Shown piece by piece: positions 42,978 to 51,604 of a stretch of DNA of 64,000 nt. Source of the DNA: Halomonas denitrificans (lineage in GTDB: Bacteria; Pseudomonadota; Gammaproteobacteria; Xanthomonadales; Wenzhouxiangellaceae); contig JAHVKF010000001.1 in the NCBI GenBank assembly GCA_019800895.1, positions 248,001 to 312,000 of the forward strand. The letters run 5' to 3'. The notes beneath the pieces were generated by a model. It was not told the origin of the DNA, did not search any database, and saw nothing but the letters and a program-made list of their open reading frames with translations. Positions within the stretch are counted from its first letter, which is position 1; every line of letters starts with the position of its first letter. The translations under genes were made by a program, and so were the position numbers.

Positions 42978-44233
42978 CGCTTCGATTCTCCCCCGTTGGT
43001 CAGGCGTTCGAGCGTTCGCTCGTCGGGGTAGCCGTCGGCGACCAGGCCCTCGGCCGCCTGCCAGTCGCGCAACGCGCTGCGGGTCGCCGGGCCCATGAGG
43101 CCGTCCGGCTCCCCGGGATCGAAGCCGAGGTCGAGCAGGCGGGTCTGCACATCGCGGATCGTCTGTACCGACGGCGCCCGCTCGATGTCGGGCAGGCCGG
43201 CGACCAGGTCGCCGCCGCCGGCGATCCGGTCGGCGAGGTGCCCGACCGCGATCGCATAGGACTGGGAGCGGTTCCAGGCCACGATCGCATCGAAGTTCGG
43301 GTAGACCAGGAACGCCGGCCCGCGGTGCCCCATCGGCACCAGGACGGCGGCCTCGATCTCGGCCGCCGGCAGTTCGGTGCCCGTGGCGGTACGAACGCCG
43401 AGCCCGCGCCAGTGATCCAGCGGCCGACGGTTGTCCAGTCCGGTCTGCTCGTAGGGAAACGCCTCCGGCAAGCGGACCTCCCGACCCCACCGCTCCCCAC
43501 GCTGCCAGCCGAGGGCCGCGAGGTAGTTGGCCGCCGAGGCCAGGGCATCGGGAACGCTGTTCCAGAGGTCGATGCGGCCGTCGTCGTCGCCGTCGACCGC
43601 GTGCCGCTGCCAGGTCGAGGGCATGAACTGCGTGTGCCCCATGGCACCGGCCCAGGAACCGCGCAGCGTGTCCGCCTCCAGCGACTCCCGCTCCATCAGC
43701 TCCAGCGCGATCATCAGCTCCTCGGTGAAGAACGCCGAGCGGCGCTCGTCGCAGGCCAGCGTGGCCAGCACGTCGAGCGTGGGCATGCCGCCGAGGAAGC
43801 CGCCGAAGTTGGTCTCCAGGCCCCAGAACGCCACCAGGTAGCGGCCGGGGACGCCGTACTCGCGGGTCAGGCGCGCCAGCAGCTCCGGATAGCTCGCAAG
43901 CATCAGGCGCCCGGTCGTGATTCGCGATGCGGTCACCCGGGCCCGCAGATACGCGGCGAACGACTGCCTGAATTCGGGCTGGGCCCGATCGAGCTCGATC
44001 ACCCGGGGCTGGTACTCGACCTCGGCCAGGGCGCCATCGACCAGCGAATCGGCCACGCCGCGCTGGCGGGCCGTATCCATCAGGCCCACCCGGCACGCGG
44101 AAAAGGCGGCTGCGGGCGTCTCCGCGTCGACCTCCTGGGCACGAAGACCCCCGGCCGAGAGCATGCTCAGTGCGGCGACCAGCGCGAACGCTCCCGGAAG
44201 CGGGGAAGGCCGGCGTGCTGCGAATGCCATCAT
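42974..44233 (-). CDS. Lytic murein transglycosylase, MltB-like, with peptidoglycan-binding domain
   Basis: This is a 419-residue exported enzyme that cleaves glycan strands to 1,6-anhydro ends. It has a signal peptide (LPGAFALVAALSMLSAGGLRA-Q). The SLT_2 catalytic domain holds the general acid Glu in VAFWGLETNFGGFLG, then GSWAGAMGHTQFMPSTW and GDDDGRIDLWNSVPDALASA. A C-terminal PG_binding_1 domain (VQTRLLDLGFDPGEPDGLMG) follows. No lipobox is seen, so it is periplasmic rather than a lipoprotein. It heads a coupled operon with bax and a deacetylase. Confidence 0.94.
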   Translation of the reverse strand: MMAFAARRPSPLPGAFALVAALSMLSAGGLRAQEVDAETPAAAFSACRVGLMDTARQRGVADSLVDGALAEVEYQPRVIELDRAQPEFRQSFAAYLRARVTASRITTGRLMLASYPELLARLTREYGVPGRYLVAFWGLETNFGGFLGGMPTLDVLATLACDERRSAFFTEELMIALELMERESLEADTLRGSWAGAMGHTQFMPSTWQRHAVDGDDDGRIDLWNSVPDALASAANYLAALGWQRGERWGREVRLPEAFPYEQTGLDNRRPLDHWRGLGVRTATGTELPAAEIEAAVLVPMGHRGPAFLVYPNFDAIVAWNRSQSYAIAVGHLADRIAGGGDLVAGLPDIERAPSVQTIRDVQTRLLDLGFDPGEPDGLMGPATRSALRDWQAAEGLVADGYPDERTLERLTNGGESKR

Positions 44234-44359
44234 CGAAGCTGCGTCTCCGTCACGATCACGATACCGATTGCGATTACGAGCAGGGCTTGGAGGATCGCAC
44301 CCCGAAGTGGTTCCCCGGTCGATGCCCGATCGACAAGGACGCGACCCGGAGCGGATGCG

Positions 44360-45025
44360 TCACGACGACCCTTCGAGGCTCTGGATGAACGCGTCGGCCT
44401 CGGCAATCGATGCGTTCATCGCCTCGACCAGCGCCTCCGTGTCGTCTTCGATACCGTCGAGCTCGGAACGCAGCGCCGCGATCGCGCGGGCGTTCAGGTT
44501 GTGCTTCAGGAACAGCACCTGGTCCTCGAAGGCTTCCAGCACGGGATCCATGGTGGCCTCGGCGCGCTGCATCGCAACGATCATCCGGCCGTAGCGCGAC
44601 CGCGTATCGCGCAGGAGTTCGGCGGATCGATCGCGCAGATTCGCGTTCTCGTAAGCGTCGAGCTCGTCTTCCCATTCGTCGAACAGGTCCTCGGCGACGT
44701 CGCGGATCGAGTCGATCCGATCCCGCACCCGTTCGGCGTCATCGACGCTGCGCGTGTACTCCCGGTCGAGCCGGTCGTAGAGATCCTCCAGGTCGCCGCC
44801 GTCGAACTCGACCGTGGCCCGGAACTGCTCCAGCGCCGAGGAAAACTGCTCGCGCGCATCGTCCTGGGCATCGCGTGCAGCCTCCACGCGGCTTCCAAGG
44901 ATGTCGCGCTTCTCGATGCCGAAGGATTCGAGCGTGCGGTACTTCGCGGCCTGGCAGCCGGCCAGCAACAGGAGACTGGCTGCGATCGGCAGCCATCGGG
45001 CGAATCGATCCGGCTTCGTCGTCAT
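44360..45025 (-). CDS. DUF2959 lipoprotein
   Basis: This is a 221-residue putative lipoprotein: the signal peptide ends in LLLLAGCQAAKY with a lipobox cysteine. The rest is almost wholly helical with long heptad-like stretches (AARDAQDDAREQFSSALEQF; DRIDSIRDVAEDLFDEWEDEL; VLFLKHNLNARAIAALRSEL), as in the DUF2959 family. It probably forms a coiled coil in the periplasm. The function is unknown. It is divergent from glutaminase and follows 126 bases from mltB. Confidence 0.87.
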   Translation of the reverse strand: MTTKPDRFARWLPIAASLLLLAGCQAAKYRTLESFGIEKRDILGSRVEAARDAQDDAREQFSSALEQFRATVEFDGGDLEDLYDRLDREYTRSVDDAERVRDRIDSIRDVAEDLFDEWEDELDAYENANLRDRSAELLRDTRSRYGRMIVAMQRAEATMDPVLEAFEDQVLFLKHNLNARAIAALRSELDGIEDDTEALVEAMNASIAEADAFIQSLEGSS

Positions 45026-45132
45026 GGCGCATTCCTCGTTCTGATGATTCGATGCGACAGTCTACCGAGAGCGGAGTTCGACCGCCGGCCGGACTTTGCT
45101 ACCCTGCCGCTCCGTTGCCCAGGAGCAGACCC

Positions 45133-46080
45133 ATGGCCCGCATCGACCCGACGAACATCGAGCAGGCGATCCGAGACTCGGCCGACGCTGCCCGTCCGCA
45201 CGCACGGAAGGGAGAGGTGGCCGACTACATTCCGCAGCTGGCCGAACTCGATCCGGACCGCTTCGGCCTGGCCCTGGTCGAGCTCGACGGACGCGAGCAC
45301 GTGGTCGGCGACGCCGACGAATGCTTCCCGATCCAGTCGATGTCGAAGCTGTTCGCACTGGTTCTGGCCATGCAGCGCCTGGGTAGCGACCGCGGCGTCA
45401 GCGAGGAGATCTGGACCCGCGTCGGGCGCGAGCCCTCCGGCGACCCGTTCAATTCCCTGGTCCAGCTCGAACACGAGCGCGGGATCCCTCGAAACCCCAT
45501 GATCAACGCGGGCGCGCTGGTCATCGCGGACCTCCTGATCGAGCACTGCAGCGATCCACTGGATTCGCTGACCGGCCTGATCGGCGAGCTGGCCGGCGAA
45601 CCGGTGCGGATCGATCCGGAGGTGGCCGCTGCAGAGGACGCCACCTCGCAGCGGAACAGGGCAATGGGCAACCTGATGGCCTCCTTCGGCAATCTCACCA
45701 ACGACATCGACGCGGTGCTCGATGTCTACAACCGGCAGTGCGCGATCACGATGAGCGCCCGGCAGATCGCTCGTTCGGTGCGTTTCCTGGCTGACGATGG
45801 CGTGGATCCGGCAAGCGGCCGGACCGTGCTCTCGGGCAGTCTCGCTCGCCGGGTGATGGCCGTGATGCTGACCTGCGGCACCTACGATGCCGCGGGCGAC
45901 TTCGCCTTCTCGGTCGGCCTGCCGTGCAAGAGCGGCGTGGCCGGCGGCATCCTCGCCGTGGCGCCCGACCACTCGGGAATCTGCGTGTGGTCGCCGCCGC
46001 TCGACGCCATGGGCAATTCCGTGGCCGGTCGCGTAGCCCTCCACGAACTCACGGAACGCCTGGAGCTGTCGATCTTCTGA
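45133..46080 (+). CDS. glsA: Glutaminase (GlsA family)
   Basis: The enzyme hydrolyses glutamine to glutamate and ammonia. The ATG at 45133 has AGGAG seven bases upstream and gives 315 residues, the usual length. The beta-lactamase-like Ser-x-x-Lys pair is in FPIQSMSKLFAL. Further family features are GREPSGDPFNSLVQLE, PRNPMINAGALVI, MGNLMASFGN, and the C-terminal GLPCKSGVAGGILAVAP and SPPLDAMGNSVAG. It is monocistronic by position. Roles in ammonia release or acid tolerance are known in relatives but cannot be judged here. Confidence 0.96.
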   Translation: MARIDPTNIEQAIRDSADAARPHARKGEVADYIPQLAELDPDRFGLALVELDGREHVVGDADECFPIQSMSKLFALVLAMQRLGSDRGVSEEIWTRVGREPSGDPFNSLVQLEHERGIPRNPMINAGALVIADLLIEHCSDPLDSLTGLIGELAGEPVRIDPEVAAAEDATSQRNRAMGNLMASFGNLTNDIDAVLDVYNRQCAITMSARQIARSVRFLADDGVDPASGRTVLSGSLARRVMAVMLTCGTYDAAGDFAFSVGLPCKSGVAGGILAVAPDHSGICVWSPPLDAMGNSVAGRVALHELTERLELSIF

Positions 46081-46159
46081 ACGTTCGGGACTTGTGACCC
46101 ATTGACCCGATGCCGCAACCGGGCGATGCTCGTCGCTGGTCCGGCCCGAATCCCTTTCC

Positions 46160-47053
46160 GTGTACAACCCACGCCACCTGTTCCGCGTCGCCCGGCGCGG
46201 ATTTGCCGACATGCTGCCGGCCTTGCGACAGGCCTTCAACGGCCGCAGCGACGACGACCGCCTCGATCGGATCTTCGGTCCCTGGCCGCGCCCGGCCGTC
46301 CTGGTGCTCGTCGCGGTCGGCCTGCTGTTCGGTTATGCACTCCAGGGCGTGCTGAACCCGATCGCAGGCATCCGGTTCATCAACCTGGCCGCGGTACTGC
46401 TCGGCGCGTCGTATGCCCTGCTCTACCGCCAATACCTGTTCAGCGACCCGCTGGCAGGCGAAGAGGATTTCCCCTGGCTCGCCGGCGCACTGATTCCGGG
46501 CGCGATCGCCCTGGTCCTGGTCGAGTTCATCGGCCGCTTGCTCGACGGCACCGGCACGCTCGCCGGTGCCCCGGCGTGGACGTCGATCGGTGGGGTCCTC
46601 GACGCGCTCGCCGATTCGCTCGGCGTCGCCGCCGGCCTGACGATTGCCGTGGCCGCGCTGTGCTACAGCAAGGCCTGGCGCGATGCGCTGGGTGCCCTGG
46701 TCCGGCGCCTGATCGCGTTCAAGATCATGGTCTGGGTGATGGTGCTGGTGTTCGTCGAGATCGGCATCGTGGGACCGATCCTCGGAGGCTTCGTGGAAGG
46801 CGTGCTGGGTATCGACGTGCCCGACTGGCTCGGCGACTTCGTCGACCAGCTGAGCTATGCGCTACTCGTTTCGATCATCTACCTGGCGATCATCGGCGGC
46901 ACCTGGACCGCGTGCCGCCGGGCCTTCCCCAAGCTGCTCGCGGAAGGCGACGTCGACATTCTCCAGGAACTGGAAACCATGGCCGAAGCTCCGGAGAAGC
47001 GTCGCTCGAAGGCACGCAAGGAGCGGGCTCAACGGGCCGCGTCCGACGAATAG
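46160..47053 (+). CDS. Multi-pass membrane protein of unknown function
   Basis: This is a 297-residue protein with about six hydrophobic stretches: PAVLVLVAVGLLFGYALQGV, FINLAAVLLGASYALLY, LIPGAIALVLVEFIGRLL, a segment near GLTIAVAALCY, IMVWVMVLVFVEIGIVG, and LLVSIIYLAIIGGTWTA. It has a basic N-terminus and a charged C-terminal tail rich in Lys, Arg and Glu. I recognise no family. The GTG at 46160 is the only plausible start near the glsA stop and lacks a clear Shine-Dalgarno. It may be a transporter-like or structural membrane protein. Confidence 0.6.
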   Translation: MYNPRHLFRVARRGFADMLPALRQAFNGRSDDDRLDRIFGPWPRPAVLVLVAVGLLFGYALQGVLNPIAGIRFINLAAVLLGASYALLYRQYLFSDPLAGEEDFPWLAGALIPGAIALVLVEFIGRLLDGTGTLAGAPAWTSIGGVLDALADSLGVAAGLTIAVAALCYSKAWRDALGALVRRLIAFKIMVWVMVLVFVEIGIVGPILGGFVEGVLGIDVPDWLGDFVDQLSYALLVSIIYLAIIGGTWTACRRAFPKLLAEGDVDILQELETMAEAPEKRRSKARKERAQRAASDE

Positions 47054-47114
47054 GATCGGGACGAAGCGTCCGGAGACGGCAATCGAGGTCCCACGCGTCT
47101 CGGCGACGCCCGTC

Positions 47115-47549
47115 TCAGCGCCGCTCGGCCACCTGCCGGGCAGCGATCCCGATTTCCAGCAGCAGGCAGACCAGCCCGCCGGTGATCAGCAGCATCGCGG
47201 CCATGAACAGCCCGGCCACCCAGACGCCGATTTCCAGCGCGGTCAATTCGCCGACGAACAGCGTCACCACCACCAGGCAGACCAGCACCGCGCTGGCAAC
47301 GCACAGACGGATCGAACCGTTGACGAAGCGTACCCGCCGGCGCAGCCGGTCCGTCTCCGCACGAAGCGCCTCCGCGTTGCTCGGCCTGTCGCCAAGCCCG
47401 GCATCGACGGCGCGCTTGCGGTCGATGATCCGCCCCAGCCGCGCGGAAAGCATGTTGAGGAAGCCGCCGATCGCAACCAGCAGGAAGACCGGCGTCAGCG
47501 CGGCCTGGATTACGGCGGCAACGGCTTCGATCGAGGGAACGGCATTCAT
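47115..47549 (-). CDS. DUF2721 family membrane protein
   Basis: This is a 144-residue protein, start ATG 47549 (an upstream ATG at 47573 is possible). Its N-terminus SIEAVAAVIQAALTPVFLLVAIGGFLNML (shown in part) followed by ARLGRIIDRKR is the DUF2721 signature. Two more helices lie at IRLCVASAVLVCLVVVTLF and GLFMAAMLLITGGLVCLLLE. The function is unknown; it is convergent with the preceding membrane protein gene. Confidence 0.82.
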   Translation of the reverse strand: MNAVPSIEAVAAVIQAALTPVFLLVAIGGFLNMLSARLGRIIDRKRAVDAGLGDRPSNAEALRAETDRLRRRVRFVNGSIRLCVASAVLVCLVVVTLFVGELTALEIGVWVAGLFMAAMLLITGGLVCLLLEIGIAARQVAERR

Positions 47550-47684
47550 CAGGGCACCGGGTTCGTGGAACATTCAGGGATCTCGAGTCTACAGATGGCG
47601 CGCCGACGCACGCGCTTCAAGCGACAGACCGCGTTGACGCCGACGCGTTACGGTCCCTGCTCACTCGAAACCGGACTCGACTCC

Positions 47685-48074
47685 ATGAGCCAGCAGACCC
47701 TTTCCATCGCATCGCCCCTGTTCAAGGCCCTGGCCGACCGAAGCTTCGACTCGGTCATGGTCACTCGTGCCACCGATGAACACGGTGCGTCGGAAATCGT
47801 GTTCGTCAACGACGCCTTCACCGATCTCACCGGCTACGGCCGCGACGAGGTCCTCGGCCGCACGCCGGGTTTCCTCCAGGGCGAGAAGACCGATCGCGCG
47901 GAACTCGAACGGCTCGAGGCCGACCTCCAGGCCGGGCGGCCGTTCCTCGGCCAGGCGATCAACTACCGCAAGGACGGCGAAGCGTTCGTCATGGAATGGA
48001 CCGTCCAGCGCGTCGCGGAGATCGACGGCGAGAGCTTCTACGTCGCGGTCCAGCGCAAGGCCGGCGATGCCTGA
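47685..48074 (+). CDS. Stand-alone LOV-like PAS protein lacking the photoactive cysteine
   Basis: This is a 129-residue single-domain protein. It aligns across a whole LOV core: IVFVNDAFTDLTGYGRDEVLG, then GRTPGFLQGEKTD, AINYRKDGEAFVMEW and FYVAVQRK. Canonical photoactive LOV domains read GRNCRFLQG, with the Cys forming a flavin adduct. Here the position is Pro, while the FLQG, NYRKDG and final Gln are kept. It may still bind flavin and signal by redox or radical chemistry, or be a degenerate PAS. No effector domain is attached. It converges with the HMG-CoA reductase gene. Confidence 0.8.
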   Translation: MSQQTLSIASPLFKALADRSFDSVMVTRATDEHGASEIVFVNDAFTDLTGYGRDEVLGRTPGFLQGEKTDRAELERLEADLQAGRPFLGQAINYRKDGEAFVMEWTVQRVAEIDGESFYVAVQRKAGDA

Positions 48075-48113
48075 GCGTCCCCACCGGGCCGGGAACGCCC
48101 GGCCCGGGCTTCG

Positions 48114-49676
48114 TCACTCACGGGTCGGGTCGTTGCGGCCGTAGCGATCGTGGCTGGACACCCAGTCCAGCGAGGAGATCGCGGCAGCGAGGGAGATTTC
48201 GCCCGCGAGTACCGTGCCGGCGACGATCTCGGCCAGCTTCATCACCTTACCGGCCCCGTCGCACCCCATCATCGCGAGGCATTCGCGCTGGGTCGGCAGC
48301 CCCGTTCCGCCGCCGACGGTTGCCACGATCAGGGACGGGAGCGTGATCGAGATGTACAGGTCCTTCTCGGGCGTCAGCTCGGTGTAGAGAATACCCGCCG
48401 ATGCTTCGGCCACGTTCGCGACGTCCTGCCCCGTCGCGATGAACATCGCCGTGATCGCATTGGCCGCATGGCAGCCGTTGTTGTTCGCGCCCGACAGCAT
48501 GCTGCCGACGTTGGCCACCCGGGCGTGGTGTGCCAGTTGTTCCGTGTCCGCATCCATCACGTCGCGCAGCACGTCCCGCTTGACCGTGCACTCGGCCACG
48601 ACCCGCTTCCCCCGCGTTCGCATGCTGTTGATCTGCGACGCTTTCTTGTCGGTCGCGAAGTTCGATTCGAGAAAGAAGTTTCGGACCCCGAAGTCGCTCG
48701 CCTGCCGGAGAATCCAGTTGCAGGCCGCGAAGGTGGCCTTGCCGACCATGTTCATCCCGGCCGCGTCGCCCGTTGTGAAGTTGAATCGCGTGAACACGAA
48801 GCGTGCCGCCAGGTAGTAATCGACGTGCTTGAGCGTGACGAACGGGTCCGACTCGGTACAGACCCGGCGAATCGCGTCCATGTGCTCGACCAGCCAGTCG
48901 GCGAAGTGCCGCGCCGTCGCGGCGTCATCGAACTCGAAGACCGGCGCTCGCTGCATGTTGTCCCCGACCACCGCGCACTTCACGCCGCCGGACGCGGCAA
49001 TGACCTTCATGCCGCGGTTGTACGAGGCCACCAACGTGCCTTCGGTGGTCGCCAACGGGACGTAGAACGCGCCCTTTGCATGCTCGCCGTGCACGTGGAG
49101 CGGTCCAGCGATGCCGAGCGGCACCTGCGCAACACCGGTCAGGTGCTCGATGTTGCCCTTGGTGATTTCCGGGTCGAACGAGAGCTTCGCGGCGTGTTCG
49201 AGCGAACTACCCGTGCGTTCGCGAACGAAGCGCTGGCGCTGCTCGATGATCCCGACTGCATGATCGTCGTCGGCCGAGCGCGGGACCGCGTCCGGGTCCC
49301 GGCGTCCCGTGGCCAGCGAATCACGCACATCGAAAGCCAGGCTTCCGAACGGTTGCGCGGTGAACTCCAGGACGATCTCGTGCTCGCCTTCGTCGAGCGC
49401 GGACCGGTCGATCGAGAGGGTCAGAAGCGCACCGAGCGGGAAGTCGACCGTCGAGCCGACCGCCAGGTCGTTCAACGGAATCGGATCGCCCCCGTCGAGC
49501 GAGACGCGAACCGTGGACGCGTCGATCGTTTCGCCGTCGATCACGATCCGGTCGATGGCCACCAGCGCCGCTGGTGCAAGGCGGTTCTTCAGCGAGAATC
49601 GAACGCCGCGATCGTCGTTCTTCAGGCTTCCGCGGTTGTAGGTCTTCTTCAGCAGTGCCCTGGGGATGAATCGCAC
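48114..49676 (-). CDS. Class I hydroxymethylglutaryl-CoA reductase with N-terminal extra domain
   Basis: The enzyme reduces HMG-CoA to mevalonate with NADPH. The GTG at 49676 has GGAG seven bases upstream, giving 520 residues. Residues about 130-520 form the catalytic domain, with active-site Glu in VPLATTEGTLVASYNRG, Lys in NFATDKKASQINSMR, Asp in ATGQDVAN, the nucleotide loop GDAAGMNMVGKAT and a C-terminal His in WVSSHDRYG. Residues 1-120 are a separate beta-rich domain (RFSLKNRLAPAALVAIDRIV) resembling the DUF6379/C-glycoside deglycosidase beta-subunit type. The pathway role is unclear because no other mevalonate gene is nearby. Confidence 0.9.
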   Translation of the reverse strand: MRFIPRALLKKTYNRGSLKNDDRGVRFSLKNRLAPAALVAIDRIVIDGETIDASTVRVSLDGGDPIPLNDLAVGSTVDFPLGALLTLSIDRSALDEGEHEIVLEFTAQPFGSLAFDVRDSLATGRRDPDAVPRSADDDHAVGIIEQRQRFVRERTGSSLEHAAKLSFDPEITKGNIEHLTGVAQVPLGIAGPLHVHGEHAKGAFYVPLATTEGTLVASYNRGMKVIAASGGVKCAVVGDNMQRAPVFEFDDAATARHFADWLVEHMDAIRRVCTESDPFVTLKHVDYYLAARFVFTRFNFTTGDAAGMNMVGKATFAACNWILRQASDFGVRNFFLESNFATDKKASQINSMRTRGKRVVAECTVKRDVLRDVMDADTEQLAHHARVANVGSMLSGANNNGCHAANAITAMFIATGQDVANVAEASAGILYTELTPEKDLYISITLPSLIVATVGGGTGLPTQRECLAMMGCDGAGKVMKLAEIVAGTVLAGEISLAAAISSLDWVSSHDRYGRNDPTRE

Positions 49677-49869
49677 GGCAGTTCTCCGGCCGACGGACCA
49701 GGTCCGATCATGGCAGCGCCCGACGCCCCAGCGGATGATCTGGATCAAATGGCGCGCTCTGCCTCATCGGCGAGCGTCGGCGACAGATGCCTTCTTCGGA
49801 GCCCTTCTTCAGGCATCTCCGGAAAGCAGCGGAACCGTTTCAGGAGACTGGCCTGCGATCGATCGCCGA

Positions 49870-50565
49870 TCAGTCCTCGATCGGCGGCGTCGGCAGCACC
49901 ATCAACTCGTGCACGTCGACGTGCTCCGGCTGGCTCAGCGCGTAGACCACCGAGCGGGCGACGTCCTCCGGCTTCAGCGCGTCCGGCTTCGGTTCATCGA
50001 AGAACGGTGTATCGACCATGCCGGGCTCGATCAGCGTGACCCGGACCCCGGTGCCGCGCAGCTCCTCGCGGAGGCCGTAGCCGATGGCCGAGACCGCCCA
50101 CTTGGTCGCCGAATAGAACGACCCGCTCAGGGTACGGCGGCCTGCCACGGAACCCGTCAGCAGGACGTGGCCGCGCGCCTTCTTGACGTGCTCGAGGGTG
50201 GCGCGCAGCGTGTAGGCAGCGCCGAGAATGTTGACCTCGGCCATGGTCCGCCAGCCGTCGACCGGTGCGCCGGAGAAGCCCCCGGGGCCGCCGCCGACGC
50301 CCGCATTGGCGAACACCGCGTCGATCCGGCCGTAGTGGTTGACCACCGTTTCCACCATGCGCTGCTGGGCCTCGAAGCGCGACACGTCGCAGGGCACCGC
50401 GAAGGCGCGCTCCCGGCCGAACTCCTTGACCAGCGCATCGAGCTTGTCGGTGCTGCGTGCGGTCAACGCCAGTCGATAGCCGGCGTCGACGGCTGCGCGC
50501 GCGGTCGCCGCGCCGATACCGGTCGAAGCGCCGGTAATGAGCAGGACCTTCTCGGATTCGGACAT
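49870..50565 (-). CDS. Short-chain dehydrogenase/reductase
   Basis: This is a 231-residue classical SDR. The ATG at 50565 has GAGGAG upstream. The cofactor motif is LLITGASTGIGAATARA, with NAG in VFANAGVGGGPG. The catalytic triad is Ser in LLTGSVAGRRT and Tyr-x-x-x-Lys in GSFYSATKWAVS. Arg in LALTARSTDKL suggests NADP preference. The C-terminal PGMVDTPFFDEPKPDALKPE is of the YdfG-like kind. The substrate is unknown. It lies 193 bases upstream of HMG-CoA reductase on the same strand. Confidence 0.9.
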   Translation of the reverse strand: MSESEKVLLITGASTGIGAATARAAVDAGYRLALTARSTDKLDALVKEFGRERAFAVPCDVSRFEAQQRMVETVVNHYGRIDAVFANAGVGGGPGGFSGAPVDGWRTMAEVNILGAAYTLRATLEHVKKARGHVLLTGSVAGRRTLSGSFYSATKWAVSAIGYGLREELRGTGVRVTLIEPGMVDTPFFDEPKPDALKPEDVARSVVYALSQPEHVDVHELMVLPTPPIED

Positions 50566-50659
50566 GATGTTCTCCTCGCGTTCGGATGGACTCGGACCGG
50601 CCGAAGGGTTCGACCGATCGATCTCCCGCAAAGCCTACCGGCCGGCCGCGAAGACCGGC

Positions 50660-51520
50660 TCAGGACTCCGGAGTCGCCTCCTCGGGCGGTGCGATGCGGC
50701 GAACGACGTCGAAGTACGCCCGCGGTGCGCTGGTGGCGTGGTGCGCGCCCGGCAACGGCAGGACCTCGAGCTCGAGGCCCGGGTCATCGGATTCCTGTCG
50801 GGCATCGATCCATTCCGCTGCCGGACCGCTGTATCGGGGGTCATCCTCGCTGCCGATGGCCAGCACCAGGCGCGTCGGCGGATCACCGCGCACGGTTTCG
50901 AGGTCCATGAAATACGCCGGGTTCGCATGGATCGCGGGGTTCACGGCCACGTAGGTCGTGAACAGCTCGGGCCGGGTCAGCGCCGCGTGGATCGCGAACT
51001 GACCGCCCAGCGACTGGCCCAGGAGCACTCGCCGGGCCGGGTCGATCCGGTAGTCGCGCTGCAGGCGCGGCAACAGCTCGTCGGCGAGGAAGTCCTGGTA
51101 GGCGTGGACACCGCCGAAATACTCGACCTCGTCCGACGGTGCCGTGTAGTCCGTACCGCGCAGGTTGCCGTTCGAATAGCCCAGCCCGCCGTAGGAGATG
51201 CCGACGACGATTACCTCGCCCGCGCTTCGCTCCGCTTCCATCATCAGCTGGAAGGGACTGAGCATGGGAAACAGGATGCCGCCGTCGAGCAGGAAGACCA
51301 TCGGGTAGGCGCGATCGGATTCTCGGTAGCTGCGCGGCAGCCGCACAAGGACGTGGAAGTCCCGCTGCAGCTGCTCGGCCGTGACCGTGAAGATCTCCCG
51401 ATCGCCGAGCCCGAACAGCGGGTCCGGTTTCGTCGCGTCCTCGGCCACCGGTCTTGCGCACGCGGCGGCAAGAAGCAGCAGCGCTGCGGCGCATCCCGCG
51501 TGCAAGCGATGCCGGACCAT
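50660..51520 (-). CDS. Exported alpha/beta-hydrolase (esterase, IroE/Fes-like)
   Basis: This is a 286-residue putative lipoprotein or secreted esterase with the signal LHAGCAAALLLLAAAC-ARP. The fold is that of the esterase D/enterochelin esterase group: YPMVFLLDGGILFPMLSPFQ, VIVVGISYGG, then the nucleophile elbow VLLGQSLGGQFAIHAAL, with Ser as nucleophile. The Asp (SEDDPRYSG) and the C-terminal His (GAHHATSAPRA) complete a triad. Siderophore ester or general carboxylester hydrolysis is possible; no siderophore genes are nearby. Confidence 0.86.
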   Translation of the reverse strand: MVRHRLHAGCAAALLLLAAACARPVAEDATKPDPLFGLGDREIFTVTAEQLQRDFHVLVRLPRSYRESDRAYPMVFLLDGGILFPMLSPFQLMMEAERSAGEVIVVGISYGGLGYSNGNLRGTDYTAPSDEVEYFGGVHAYQDFLADELLPRLQRDYRIDPARRVLLGQSLGGQFAIHAALTRPELFTTYVAVNPAIHANPAYFMDLETVRGDPPTRLVLAIGSEDDPRYSGPAAEWIDARQESDDPGLELEVLPLPGAHHATSAPRAYFDVVRRIAPPEEATPES

Positions 51521-51604
51521 GCGATTCCTCCCGGACTGGATGCGGGCAGACTAGCACGCAGCGGACCGGGCTAGACTGGGTATCCCTCCCCGAACGGATC
51601 GCGC

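Noticed and set aside
42978-44096. bax-like protein of 651 residues extending through mltB
   Set aside because: The upstream part of the frame is a shadow of mltB. The start at 42977 gives the right length and a membrane anchor.
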